Source: Phaseolus vulgaris (Eukaryota; Streptophyta; Magnoliopsida; Fabales; Fabaceae). From it: a stretch of DNA of 64,000 nt. This document shows, piece after piece, positions 32,742 to 42,367 of the stretch (positions are counted from its first letter, which is position 1; every line of letters starts with the position of its first letter). The DNA is taken from positions 18,977,138 through 19,041,137 of the forward strand of contig NC_023749.2 of the NCBI RefSeq assembly GCF_000499845.2. The letters run 5' to 3'. The notes beneath the pieces are model-generated. The model was given only the letters and a program-made list of their open reading frames with translations, did no database searches and had not been told where the DNA came from. A program made the position numbers and the translations under genes.

Positions 32742-33872
32742 ATGGAATCAACTCCTCCCACTTCAAAGAGAGTCAAATCCAGAGCTATAAGGTCTAGAGG
32801 AAGGCTAGAAGGCTGGTTTTCTGGAGACAATGATCTTATTGAGAAGTATAGGTATGAAACAAGTATCAAGAAGATAAACAACCCCAAGGTTGTATGCTTT
32901 GATTGGCTGAAAAGTCAAAAGCTTGATAATGTGAGAAGGCTGCTCAAGGATCAATCTCTTAGAAAGTTGTTGGAGATGAAGGGAAACATATATCCAGATT
33001 TGGTGAGGATGTTCTACACAAACCTAAAGTTTGAGGGAAACAATCTAGTTTCTCATGTGAAGGGTGTAGAAATGGAGATAACTCATGAAGTACGGACTGT
33101 TGTTGCTGGTCTCAAGTTCTCTAGTCTTAGAATTAACAAGGGATACTTTGGAGTGGTGGAGGATTTTAACAAAATCCAATTCTACAAGAGTTGCTTGAAG
33201 AATCAACATGCTCAAGTAAGTACATGCTCGGTTGGAGGTCTAAAGCTTGATGAGAGATTGCTTGCTCTCATTGTGACTTGGATTCTAACTCCAAGGGGGA
33301 GTAATCATTCTGTTCTAACTGAAGAAGATTTGGTATATATCTTCTGCATCACCAAGAAAATCAAAATCAATTGGATCCACATCATGAAAGAACACATGCA
33401 AAAAGCCATGAGGTTAGGTGATTATCATTATCCATATGTTGTTTTGGTATCTAAATTTCTACTCTATTTTGAAGTAAACCTTGAAGATGAAACATCTGAG
33501 TTGGTCAAGTCAACTCAAGAGTTGAACAATGGATCACTCAGCAAAATGGGTTTTACAAAAGTAGGTGGAAAATGGATAAGCAAGGATGGTGATCATGGTG
33601 CCTCATCTAGTGGTGCTGCTAATCTTGAACAAGATGAACCTGCTGATATGGATGTTCAACATGAAGATCCACCTGAAGATTATCAAGATGCTGGACCAAG
33701 TACTGGTGCTGGAAATCAAGGAGAAAGGATGCAAACCATGTCTTCTTTTGAAAGACTCATGGTGAATAGGCTTGATAACTTTGCTGAAAATCAAAGGAGC
33801 CTCCATGATCTCTGTGTTAGCAATTTCCAAAGAATTGACACTAGGTTGACAACATGGATGCAAGATTCATGA
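32742..33872 (+). CDS. Copia 2 accessory protein ('putative plant transposon protein' type)
   Basis: Open frame of 376 residues with ATG at 32742 (MESTPPTSKRVKSRAIRSRG). The N-terminus is basic. A folded core (about 40-250) contains IYPDLVRMFYTNLKFEGNNL and SHVKGVEMEI, the pattern of the plant family Pfam names 'putative plant transposon protein', found in retroelements and of unknown function. The tail (about 275-330) is acidic and Pro/Gly-rich (EPADMDVQHEDPPEDYQDAG), followed by a helical end. No signal peptide or clear membrane segment, so an envelope role is not supported; a nuclear or nucleic-acid role is possible given the basic start. It sits between gag and the polypurine tract, where other retroelements place env-like genes. 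No stop or frameshift. Function unknown. Confidence 0.8.
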   Translation: MESTPPTSKRVKSRAIRSRGRLEGWFSGDNDLIEKYRYETSIKKINNPKVVCFDWLKSQKLDNVRRLLKDQSLRKLLEMKGNIYPDLVRMFYTNLKFEGNNLVSHVKGVEMEITHEVRTVVAGLKFSSLRINKGYFGVVEDFNKIQFYKSCLKNQHAQVSTCSVGGLKLDERLLALIVTWILTPRGSNHSVLTEEDLVYIFCITKKIKINWIHIMKEHMQKAMRLGDYHYPYVVLVSKFLLYFEVNLEDETSELVKSTQELNNGSLSKMGFTKVGGKWISKDGDHGASSSGAANLEQDEPADMDVQHEDPPEDYQDAGPSTGAGNQGERMQTMSSFERLMVNRLDNFAENQRSLHDLCVSNFQRIDTRLTTWMQDS

Positions 33873-34331
33873 CTCTAGATGAACAAATTGAAGCTGTCCA
33901 GAACCAAATCTTTGATCTTCAGTTTGCTGATGAAGAAGAATGAAGGAAAAACAACCGATTGGTTATCGGAACAATCGATTGTTTTTGGTTGTTATATCTG
34001 GTTTTTAAATTTCTTTCTTTCTGCTGTTACTGCTTTAATTATGATGTAATCAAAACAATATCTTGTTTTATCTCTTCTCTTCGTCTATTTGTGAAGACAA
34101 ATAGGGGGAGATATATGTTGTGTTTCTGCTATGTTTAAGTTTTGTTAAAACAGTTTGGGATGAGTAATATTTTCTGATATTTAGCTCTGAAGTTTATTAC
34201 TGTTTATCTGTGCTAACCAAATATCAGAAGTTTTATGCTTTGTTCAAAACTGTATCTTGCAGGAACTGCTTCATATTTAATCAGGTACAACACAAGCATA
34301 AGGGATTTGTCTTCATCAAATAGGGGGAGAT
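33873..34331 (+). promoter_or_regulatory. Copia 2 3' non-coding region with duplicated polypurine tract
   Basis: Box pair at 33951 and 33971 (20 bp apart). The purine tract AAATAGGGGGAGA occurs twice, near 34101 and 34318. The second abuts the 3' LTR (34332) and should prime plus-strand synthesis; the first may be a second or relic priming site. Confidence 0.7.
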
Positions 34332-34863
34332 TGTTGAACCAAGTGGTGTTCAAAGCTTTGAAGAATCCAAACCCTTTGAAGGATGTTGAAGCCTTTGCTG
34401 TGCTTGGTGTTGCTGTGCTGGTTTAGCTTAGTTATGGGGTAGTTTAAATGTTGTAATCCACCCTTTGATTAAATCTAAAGCATAGGCATTCTCAATCTTT
34501 GTGAAAGTAAAATGTTTTCAAACTAAGTTAAAACAACCGATTGTTTTGTCGAAACAACCTATTGTTTATACTTAGGTGTTTTGAGAAAAAGATTGAAAAC
34601 TGGTTTTAAAATGGTTGAATTTTTAAGAACCAAAACAACCGATTGATTCGAGGAAACAACAGATTGTTTGTTTTGGGACCATAACAAAAAAACTGTTTTA
34701 TCTTTGACTGAGCTTTAAATGTTTTAATTGCTTACGCTCCAGTCATTAAATGCTTTCACCAATCTTTTAATGCAATTTAAGAGTTTGTTAAGATTTGATA
34801 ACAAACTACATCTTTGAATAAATTCAGAAAAACAAATTTGACAAGTAATCTTTGTTAAGTTTT

Positions 34864-36765
34864 TGATGGCATTTCATGAAGGTCTTCTTGAATCATGTAA
34901 GAAAAAGTGGTGCGGAAGCTATGAAGGTGTGTGAGCAAGATCCTCCTAAGAGTGATGTTGATCTTGAAGGTGCATGATATGTATGAAGCTAGGGAGGTTC
35001 GACCAACCCAAGGAGAGGTGAAGGAGATGAAGTTTAGAGCCTAGAATTCTAGGAGAAGCAAAGCTTGGCACAAAATGGCAGCATAACTTTACTCACAATA
35101 AACTTGAAAATACAAGGTGTAGGCTCCTCCTTTTATAGGCTAAGGAGGACCATAATGCAACCCTAATGCTAGCCAAATGAAATGTAAATGTGAAGAACAT
35201 GGGTGCACATGGCACATGGGTGCACAAATGAGCACATGGGGAGGGGTGTGTCTAGTTTTTATGCTCACCCCCTCCATGGGCTTTCTAGACCGGCCTTGGT
35301 AAATTTAGAGGTTTTTTTAGAAACTCTAAGTTTACCTAGGTTGGTGTTTTAGGTGCCAAAATTAATTCTAAGAAAATTACAAATAAAGTTCTGATAACTG
35401 TGGTTTTGCTGTCAAATTAATATGATTCTAGCGTAAACTTGTCTAACACTAGAGAGATGATAGTATAATTGTGGACAAATGTCCCCAAGTCGTCTCCCAA
35501 CGAATCCAATAGTAAAATCAGTTGATCAGGGTTTAAAATCTATATGCAGACAATAAAAGTTAGCAATAACAATAAAGATAAAAAGGGGGTTTGAGATAGT
35601 TGTGCAGAAAATATAAAAAAAATTAAAATAACAAATAAAAAGCGGTTGATCCCAAGTTCTTCCACCATTGAATTCTTCACAGGTTCTCTAAAGATTAATC
35701 TTTTCTCAATCCTCCAACAGAGCTAAACCAGATTGAACATGCGCCGATCTGATTCAACTGAAACTCACCAGTAAAGCATGCGTCTACTGGTTTAATCAAT
35801 ACCCACTTTGTTCCATGCGTATACTCCATGGGAATGCTTACCTCCTCTCCCTTGAATCATGCGCCCAAGAAATTAATTAGAGCAATGCGAACTAACTAAG
35901 AAACCAAAGTTCAAGATAAGGAAGACTCTCAATCATGCGTTCAAGTACAACCTCTCACAAAAACCAGTTTTCCAGGAGATTAGACAATAAAAACAACTGT
36001 TATAGAGAATTAAAAATCGAAACTTTTATTGAACAAAACCTCAAAACTCAATGGGGAATTACAAAAGAATCAACCAAAAAGGTTTAGCCTTCCATGCGGA
36101 GGCAAAACAAAAGAATTATAAAGAAGAAAATAAACTAAGAAAACCCTATGAAGCTCTCTCTTTTCTCCTTGATGCTTGTGTCCTTTTATAGGCTTTTCTG
36201 CTCCAAGGATCTTGAGAGAATATTGTAGTTTATATTTTGTTAACCGTTTCCAAGTTTCTATCTTTCTAGAATTCTTGTATTTTGCATAACATTTGCTTCC
36301 AATTCTGTTTCTGAAATCTTGTAGCTTTTATTTTCTCTTTCTTCTTCTCAGAATATTTTTTCTGTTTTGGTTCAAGAAGCAACTTGGACTTTTGCATATT
36401 TGGCCCATTCACAAAGGTAGATGCTTCCTCTGGATAATTTACTCTAAAAACACAAAATTAACAATAATAATAGTTAAGGCCCAAATAAACCCAATTATAA
36501 GAATATTAATTAAAACAATGGATTTATTTATTATTATAGTCCAATAATCTATGATTAAGGCTATTGTGTGTGAATAAATATATGCTCATCAAGTTCCTAT
36601 GCTAATTTTGACAAGAAATTAAAGTCTACTCTACACTAGAGTTTATGGCATTTGAACATGTAAAAGAACGTCTTCTTGGATCCTCTTGGCCATAACTCTA
36701 TGGTTGGCCCAAATCTACCCTTTGGTGGGCTTGCATGTGGGCTTGTGCTTGGGCCTTTTCCATCA
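34864..36765 (-). repeat. Gypsy D 3' LTR, interrupted by a solo LTR
   Basis: LTR pieces 34864-35391 and 36597-36765, total 697 bp plus the target duplication. Complement of TATA-like gcctataaaagg near 35129-35140. The polypurine tract complement tcccctccctctag follows at 36766. Confidence 0.92.
35392..36591. mobile_element. Solo LTR inside the gypsy D LTR
   Basis: 1200 bp, TGATAACTGTGG...ATGCTCATCA, flanked by a perfect duplication agttc (35387-35391, 36592-36596). Removing it restores the gypsy D LTR exactly. Non-coding. Carries about seven ATGCG motifs, most as CATGCG, between about 35738 and 36095. The parent family is not otherwise in the window. The open frame at 36293-36547 is not supported. 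Confidence 0.88.
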
Positions 36766-36815
36766 TCCCCTCCCTCTAGAAAAGGATTTGTCCTCAAATC
36801 CAATGCCTTTGCTTC

Positions 36816-38645
36816 CTAAGGGAATGGTTGTGGCTGGATGGTGTCCATCATCTCCTCTTTCTTGAGAAGACTTATCCTCAGATCTTCAGACTTGATCTCG
36901 GATAGCAGCTTCTTGCTTCGCCAAAGCTTGTCCTCCTGGATCAAACGTCCACCTAGGGGAATTATCAAAAAAGCAAATGAGTTAGTTGAAGCAGTTATAT
37001 ACAAATCAATTTTATGAAGTTGCCATTTTTGTTTTTCTTTTGTTTTTGGCAACTTTTTACAATATTTCTCTTTTGATGGTTGCATGTGTTCTCTAATCCT
37101 CTCATGCTTTGTAAAATTTTCAATAGTGGTTACTTGTTCCTTAGGCATAATTCCTTTAGGAAGTGGTAACAACGCAAAAAGAGAAAGAGGACTATATTCA
37201 CATACAACTTCAAATGTAGAAATATTAGTAGTCTTGTGGACTACTCTATTGTATGCATGCTCAATAGAAAAAGGATACTCATCCCAAGAATTGTGGTTGT
37301 CTTTCATGATTTCTCTAGGCATAGTAACAAGAGCTATGTTTTCAATTTTATTTTGACCATTCTTTTGAGGATGATAAGAATTTGAAAAGGACAACTTAGT
37401 TGCAAGTTTTTCCAAGAGAATCCTCAAATGATGGTTTTCAAATTTTGGAGCTCTATCCAACACTAAGTTTGAAGAGAAATCATGAAGACTTGTCACTTCT
37501 TTAAGGAAGAGTTTATCCATGTCCATGAAAATGGAATCAAAACCTTTTGTTGTCCTAGGAAGATCTAATATGAAATTTAGGCTTATGTCTTCCCAAGGAT
37601 CATTTGCAAAAGGTGAAGGAGTATAGAGTTCATGAGACATCGCCTTAGATGTATTTTTAAAACACGGCATGTATCTAGGGTAATGTCTTTGAACATCTTT
37701 TCTCATGGGTGACAATAATTTTCCTTTTAAAAGCTCTAGAGTTTTATCAACTCTAATTTGACCCATGAGTTCTCCTTCATGAAGAATTTCTCTTTTATGT
37801 GTGAAGGTAGTCTCGTTGATACAACCTTTGTTCATGGAAATTTCAATTCGTTGCAAAGGTTGTCTCAATAAGACATGACAAGTTTCTTTAGGCACTACTT
37901 CACATAAAAAATTGCCTTTGTAGATGCGTATAGATGACTTGACCTTCACTTGGTGATATCTTGGCATGTATGTAAAATAATCTACTATATTTTTATCTAT
38001 GCAAGCCTTTTTTAAGGATTCTTCTTTTTTTTCTAGGCTTGCAAGTGTTCCTTTACAAAAGGTAAGGCTAGGTTGTTCAACAAGAGGTATATTTTCAACT
38101 TTTCCTTCTTGTTGAATGACCTTGTGGGAAGGAACACTCTTCTCCCACGCCTTTTGTTTCCCAAGGGTTTTCTCTTGCTTTTCCATTTTTACATTTTCTT
38201 CACTCTTACTAGCTTCTTTTTCTTGGCTACTATTCTCATCTTTGTCCCTTAAGATCATAGATCTTTCATTGAAACATTGAGATGCTAATTGATCATTGCC
38301 AAGGTATTCTAAACATGGAATTTCTCTAGCTTGAGTGTGAGAGATATGCTTGGTTAGGTTTTCTTGTCTCTCTTTCCTAGCTCTCCTAGGGAATTGTTGA
38401 TGATATTCATTTTTTCTAAGACTTTCTTCCCCAAGATAATCATGATGTTTAGAGCTAGATGCATGAGAATGTAATTTTTTTGAAAATTGAGACTTCTCAT
38501 TCTTTGCTTTAGTCAATTCATTAGTTTTGATCTCATTCTCCAATTGTTTAGATGAAATTGATTGAATATCCTTAGTAAGTTGTTTCAAAAGAGATTTCAA
38601 GGATTTCACCTCACTTTTAAGAGATTTAGAGGAGTGAGAAGACAT
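36816..38645 (-). CDS. Gypsy D chimeric gag-integrase ORF
   Basis: Uninterrupted frame, about 609 residues from ATG 38645 (MSSHSSKSLKSEVKSLKSLL); the frame also extends 18 codons upstream without an ATG. Residues about 1-100 match the gag N-terminus of gypsy C. The zinc knuckle position reads CLEYLGNDQLASQC, losing the metal ligands. A protease-flank remnant (ETCHVLLRQPL) jumps directly to the integrase zinc-finger region (GELMGQIRVDKTLELLKG) and a degenerate core. The usual DFILGLPR and VVVDRFSK motifs are NFILDLPR and MDMDKLFLK, so catalytic residues are gone. RT and RNase H are deleted. The end lacks the extension into the LTR seen in gypsy C. No stop in 1.8 kb despite extensive change from the ancestor. 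Confidence 0.85.
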   Translation of the reverse strand: MSSHSSKSLKSEVKSLKSLLKQLTKDIQSISSKQLENEIKTNELTKAKNEKSQFSKKLHSHASSSKHHDYLGEESLRKNEYHQQFPRRARKERQENLTKHISHTQAREIPCLEYLGNDQLASQCFNERSMILRDKDENSSQEKEASKSEENVKMEKQEKTLGKQKAWEKSVPSHKVIQQEGKVENIPLVEQPSLTFCKGTLASLEKKEESLKKACIDKNIVDYFTYMPRYHQVKVKSSIRIYKGNFLCEVVPKETCHVLLRQPLQRIEISMNKGCINETTFTHKREILHEGELMGQIRVDKTLELLKGKLLSPMRKDVQRHYPRYMPCFKNTSKAMSHELYTPSPFANDPWEDISLNFILDLPRTTKGFDSIFMDMDKLFLKEVTSLHDFSSNLVLDRAPKFENHHLRILLEKLATKLSFSNSYHPQKNGQNKIENIALVTMPREIMKDNHNSWDEYPFSIEHAYNRVVHKTTNISTFEVVCEYSPLSLFALLPLPKGIMPKEQVTTIENFTKHERIREHMQPSKEKYCKKLPKTKEKQKWQLHKIDLYITASTNSFAFLIIPLGGRLIQEDKLWRSKKLLSEIKSEDLRISLLKKEEMMDTIQPQPFP

Positions 38646-40510
38646 GACTAAAGCTTTGTGTAGAAGTATTTTACCTTGAGAAAAATTTAGGGAAGTCAAA
38701 GAAGGTAGTCTTCCAGGTAAGGGAGGTGAGTCACAGTGGACTACTTAAATACCAAGCCTTTGCCTTAGCCAAAAACTATCCCTCAATGTCTTCACACAAA
38801 GCTTTCTCTTAGTAAACCACTTGAAACACAATTAAGTTGAGAAATCAAAACTTTTTTTTTCAATGCAAGAAAAACAATGTATGCTAACTAATTAACAAAG
38901 CTAGACGGTTTATCACAAACTTAACAAAATAAGCATGCAAAGCGTCACTAACTAAGCAAAAGAAAAGGCAATTACAAACAATTAACAATTGCTAATTAAG
39001 AATTCTATACTAGTCGGCCCTAGGTGAGGCTTCTTGGACACTTTGAGCCCTTGAAGACACACTCACCGTCTAAATCGTAATTAAGAGGTAATTAACACAA
39101 ATTAAGTTGCAAGGAAATTAAGAAAACTCCCTTTTTTTGATCCTCTTTTTGCTAAATGCACTTCCTTGTTGTCTTTGCTTGTTGGCCCTCCAAGTGTTTG
39201 TAGTGTTTTTCAAGAAAGCTTGTTTCGGCCTTGGCTTTGTTTCCCCTTAGAATGAAGGTTTTAATTCTCCAATTCCAGCACCTATCAAAAGACTAGACCT
39301 TACCCAAGTCAAGTTTCCATTCAATTAAGCACCAAAGGAGAAATAAATTCCAACACCAAATTAGAGGTCAAAGAACAAAAGCAAGAAACAATTTAATTGA
39401 ATAAAACAGTACCACCAAAAGGAGTTCGATTATGACAACTAGAAAGAGGTCCAAGAAATATTAAGCAAGCAAAAAAAAGGTACCAAAATAAAGGTAGGCA
39501 CACAAAAGAATCCTAAGAATAGCACTAGAATTAGATGACCAAATAAAAAAAACAGCACCACTGGAAAATGTTGTGGGCCAGAAACGTGTTTTTCCCCAAT
39601 TTATGCTGAGCTGTGTTTTTAAGATATGATTCTGAAATTTGATATGCAAGATATTCAAGATCTTAGCTAAATCCTGGCTTTGGAATCACTCAAAACGCAT
39701 GCACCAATTTTTTTTAATAAATTTTGCAATTTTGGTGTTCAGTTACGCCAGCTGTAGCGCCTCAGATTTGCACACTGATTTTAAAAGATTTATCATTTTT
39801 TTTCTGTTACTTCTTTTGGACTAATTCTTTTTTTGTCCTTTCTATAACACTTCAAACTTTCAAATTCCAGAGAAAAAAATTTTTCCTATGAGTGTAAATA
39901 TTTTTCTGGATCAAAACAGTCAGCACAGAAAATCTGAAACAGGGGATTCTGAAAACTGGAAACAAAAAAACAGCAAGATACCAAAGTTTAGACACAATGG
40001 AAATTTGTGAAAATAGAATTGTGTAGGATCTAAACACAATATGAACTCAAACTAAAATTAAAAAGGCACCAAAAGATCAAAGAACAGTAGATTCAAAGCA
40101 ATTAAAGATACCCAAAATCAAGAAACAATCAAGCCAAATAAAGGACTACTAAGAATTGTTGACAATGTGGATGAACATGACTTGACAAAACATATAAGAT
40201 TCAGAAATTAAAGACTCAAAAGCATAATATGAACCAAATAATAAAAGCAATAAAGACTCAAAAGCCTAAAAGAAAATAGCAACTCAAAGGTGTATGGAAT
40301 CCTATCACAATTTGCACAAGAACTTGTTCAAGATCAATTGAACAAGAGTGCTTCGGTTGGATCTTCCACAAAGCACACCAAACAAATTAAAATGTAAAAA
40401 ACAGCAAGACAATTATGGAAAATAAGATGAACAACATGAAAGTAAAGAAGAACTAAAAATGAAAGACCAAAAGCAACTCATCTTGAAGAACCATAGCTCA
40501 TGATACCAAA
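38646..40510 (-). other. Gypsy D leader and primer site
   Basis: About 1.85 kb non-coding leader, the reverse complement of the gypsy C leader (54865-56711). The primer site complement (tgataccaaa) directly precedes the 5' LTR at 40511. The small frames at 39461-40037 are not supported. Confidence 0.8.
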
Positions 40511-41207
40511 TGATGGCATTTCATGAAGGTCTTCTTGAATCATGTAAGAAAAAGTGGTGCGGAAGCTATGAAGGTGTGTGAGCAAGATCCTCCTAAGAGT
40601 GGTGTTGATCTTGAAGGTGCATGATATGTATGAAGCTAGGGAGGTTCGGCCAACCCAAGGAGAGGTGAAGGAGATGAAGTTTAGAGCCTAGAATTCTACG
40701 AGAAGCAAAGCTTGGCACAAAATGGCAGCATAACTTTACTCACAATAAACTTGAAAATACAAGGTGTAGGCTCCTCCTTTTATAGGCTAAGGAGGACCAT
40801 AATGCGACCCTAATGCTAGCCAAATGAAATGTAAATATGAAGCACATGGGTGCACATGGCACATGGGTGCACAAATGAGCACATGGGGAGGGGTGTGTCT
40901 AGTTTTTATGCTCACCCCCTCCATGGGCTTTCTAGACCGGCCTTGGTAAATTTAGAGGTTTTTTTAGAAACTCTAAGTTTACCTAGGTTGGTGTTTTAGG
41001 TGCCAAAATTAATTCTAAGAAAATTACAAATAAAGTTCCTATGCTAATTTTGACAAGAAATTAAAGTCTACTCTACACTAGAGTTTATGGCATTTGAACA
41101 TGTAAAAGAACGTCTTCTTGGATCCTCTTGGCCATAACTCTATGGTTGACCCAAATCTACCCTTTGGTGGGCTTGCATGTGGGCTTGTGCTTGGGCCTTT
41201 TCCATCA
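40511..41207 (-). repeat. Gypsy D 5' LTR
   Basis: 697 bp intact copy, TGATGGCATTTC...TTTTCCATCA; TATA-like complement at about 40776-40788. Confidence 0.94.
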
Positions 41208-41819
41208 GTTTTGCTAAGAGTTTTTGAGTTTTTCAAAGAGCTGAGATTGCTAAGAGTTTGTGATTGATCAAAGTTTGTGGAATAGGATTCTGCTTGTATT
41301 GATTTCAGATTATCTTCTGTAACAAGTGTAATCCTTGTACTCTCTGTGAAACAAGTTTCGTTTCTGTGTTTGCTAAGATTGGCTGTGTGTTCTTGAGGGG
41401 ATCAAGATCAACAATCTTGGTGTAGGTGTGTTGACCAAGGAGAGTGTGTTTCTTGAGATGTTCAAGGTCATTCTCTTGGTTGTTGTGTAAGTGATCAAGG
41501 TGTGATTGCTTAGTGGATTTCCTCAGGGTTTCTGAGAAGACTGGATGTAGCTCTGGGTTTGGAGTGAACCAGTATAAACAACTGTGTACAATCTCTCTAT
41601 CTCTAACTCTTTAAATTCAGTTTTTAATTGTTGTTTGCTGGTATAAACAACCGATTGTTTTTCTGGTTGTGCTGATTTTGTTTGCTGTTTTTGGTAAACT
41701 GAATTTCTTATCAATAGTTTCCTAAGATAAATTCATTCTTGTTTTAAAAGTTTACGAAAATTCTCTTTAAACAATTCACCCCCCCCCCCCCTTCTAGTTT
41801 AAAGCCATCCATTCTTACA

Positions 41820-42312
41820 TGATCAACATAGAGCCGATCCCGGAGGAGCAGTTGGCTATGTTGATGCTGACTATGGTGGTGATTTAGATCGGAGAAGGTC
41901 ACTTTCAGCATACATTTTTACCCTATGTGGGTCTGGTATCAGCTGCTATTCTTCACTTCAAGCCATTGCGACTTTGTCCACCACTGAAGCAGAATATATT
42001 GCTGTTACAGAAGGTATGAAAGAGGCTATATGGCTTCGAGGCTTGGTAAGTGAACTTGGTTGTCAAGAAGATGTTCTTGTTATATTTTGTGATAGTCAGA
42101 GTGTTGTCCACTTAACCAGGAACAACAAGTATCACTCAAGGACCAAGCACATTGAAATTAAACACCATTTTATCCGAGACATTGTTGATACAGGAGATAT
42201 AATTGTTGAAAAAATCCATATGGCCGAAAATCCTGCGGACATGTTGACCAAGCCACTTCCATCGGCTAACTTCAATCATTGCCTGAACTTAGCTGGTATT
42301 ATCCATACTTAA
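41820..42312 (+). pseudogene. Copia 1 RNase H (separated from its RT)
   Basis: Continues copia 1 after copia 2: [20 protein letters not shown], then [54 protein letters not shown] and [10 protein letters not shown], ending TAA at 42310-42312. RNase H acidic residues (DAD, TEAEY, CDSQS) are present. The frame is open in itself but cut off from RT by 12.8 kb. Confidence 0.92.
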
Positions 42313-42367
42313 TCAAGGCTTCATGGCGAGAGAGTGTTTCAGTCAAAGGCAAGTCAAGGTGGAGAAT

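Larger units (their letters stand above)
34864..41207 (-). mobile_element. Gypsy D: deleted derivative of the gypsy C family
   Basis: Begins TGATGGCATTTC, ends TTTTCCATCA, flanked by a perfect 5-bp duplication gtttt (34859-34863, 41208-41212). LTRs are 697 bp once the solo LTR inside the left one is removed; about seven mismatches by eye (about 1%). LTR, primer site and leader match gypsy C in reverse orientation. The coding part is a single chimeric frame lacking RT and RNase H, so it would need proteins from a relative such as gypsy C to move. Confidence 0.94.
29025..41819 (+). mobile_element. Copia 2: Sirevirus-like, pol-less element with accessory ORF
   Basis: LTRs 29025-30175 and 34332-41819 (the latter split by gypsy D). 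Begins TGTTGAACC, ends TTCTAACA/TTCTTACA. Primer site ATTGGCATTAAGAGC (30176). Encodes a long gag (30236-31966) and a 376-residue protein (32742-33872). No protease active site, integrase or RT sequence lies between them, so it depends on another element. Target duplication is not clean (attta before, tgatc after). About 25 LTR mismatches by eye (about 2%), younger than copia 1 that hosts it. A 13-bp box repeated in pairs is spread through LTRs and internal parts. Confidence 0.9.
34332..41819 (+). repeat. Copia 2 3' LTR, split by gypsy D
   Basis: LTR sequence 34332-34863 and 41208-41819, about 1139 bp without gypsy D. Boxes at 34533 and 34554, 34635 and 34656, and a single box at 41647, where one member of a pair present in the 5' LTR has been lost (21-bp deletion). 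A C-run of about 12 near 41779 differs from the 5' LTR. Confidence 0.9.

Noticed and set aside
32742..33872. Copia 2 second ORF as a retroviral-type envelope
   Set aside because: Position fits, but no signal peptide, membrane anchor or cleavage-like feature is visible; only the accessory-protein call is supported.
39461..39658. Frame MNILHIKFQNHI present in both gypsy D (39461-39658) and gypsy C (55701-55898)
   Set aside because: Conserved only because the leaders are nearly identical; no domain, short, lacks start context and is not linked to gag. Kept as leader sequence, although its survival in both copies is noted.
41820..41824. tgatc as target duplication of copia 2
   Set aside because: The bases before the 5' LTR are attta, so no duplication can be claimed; the junction probably suffered a small deletion.
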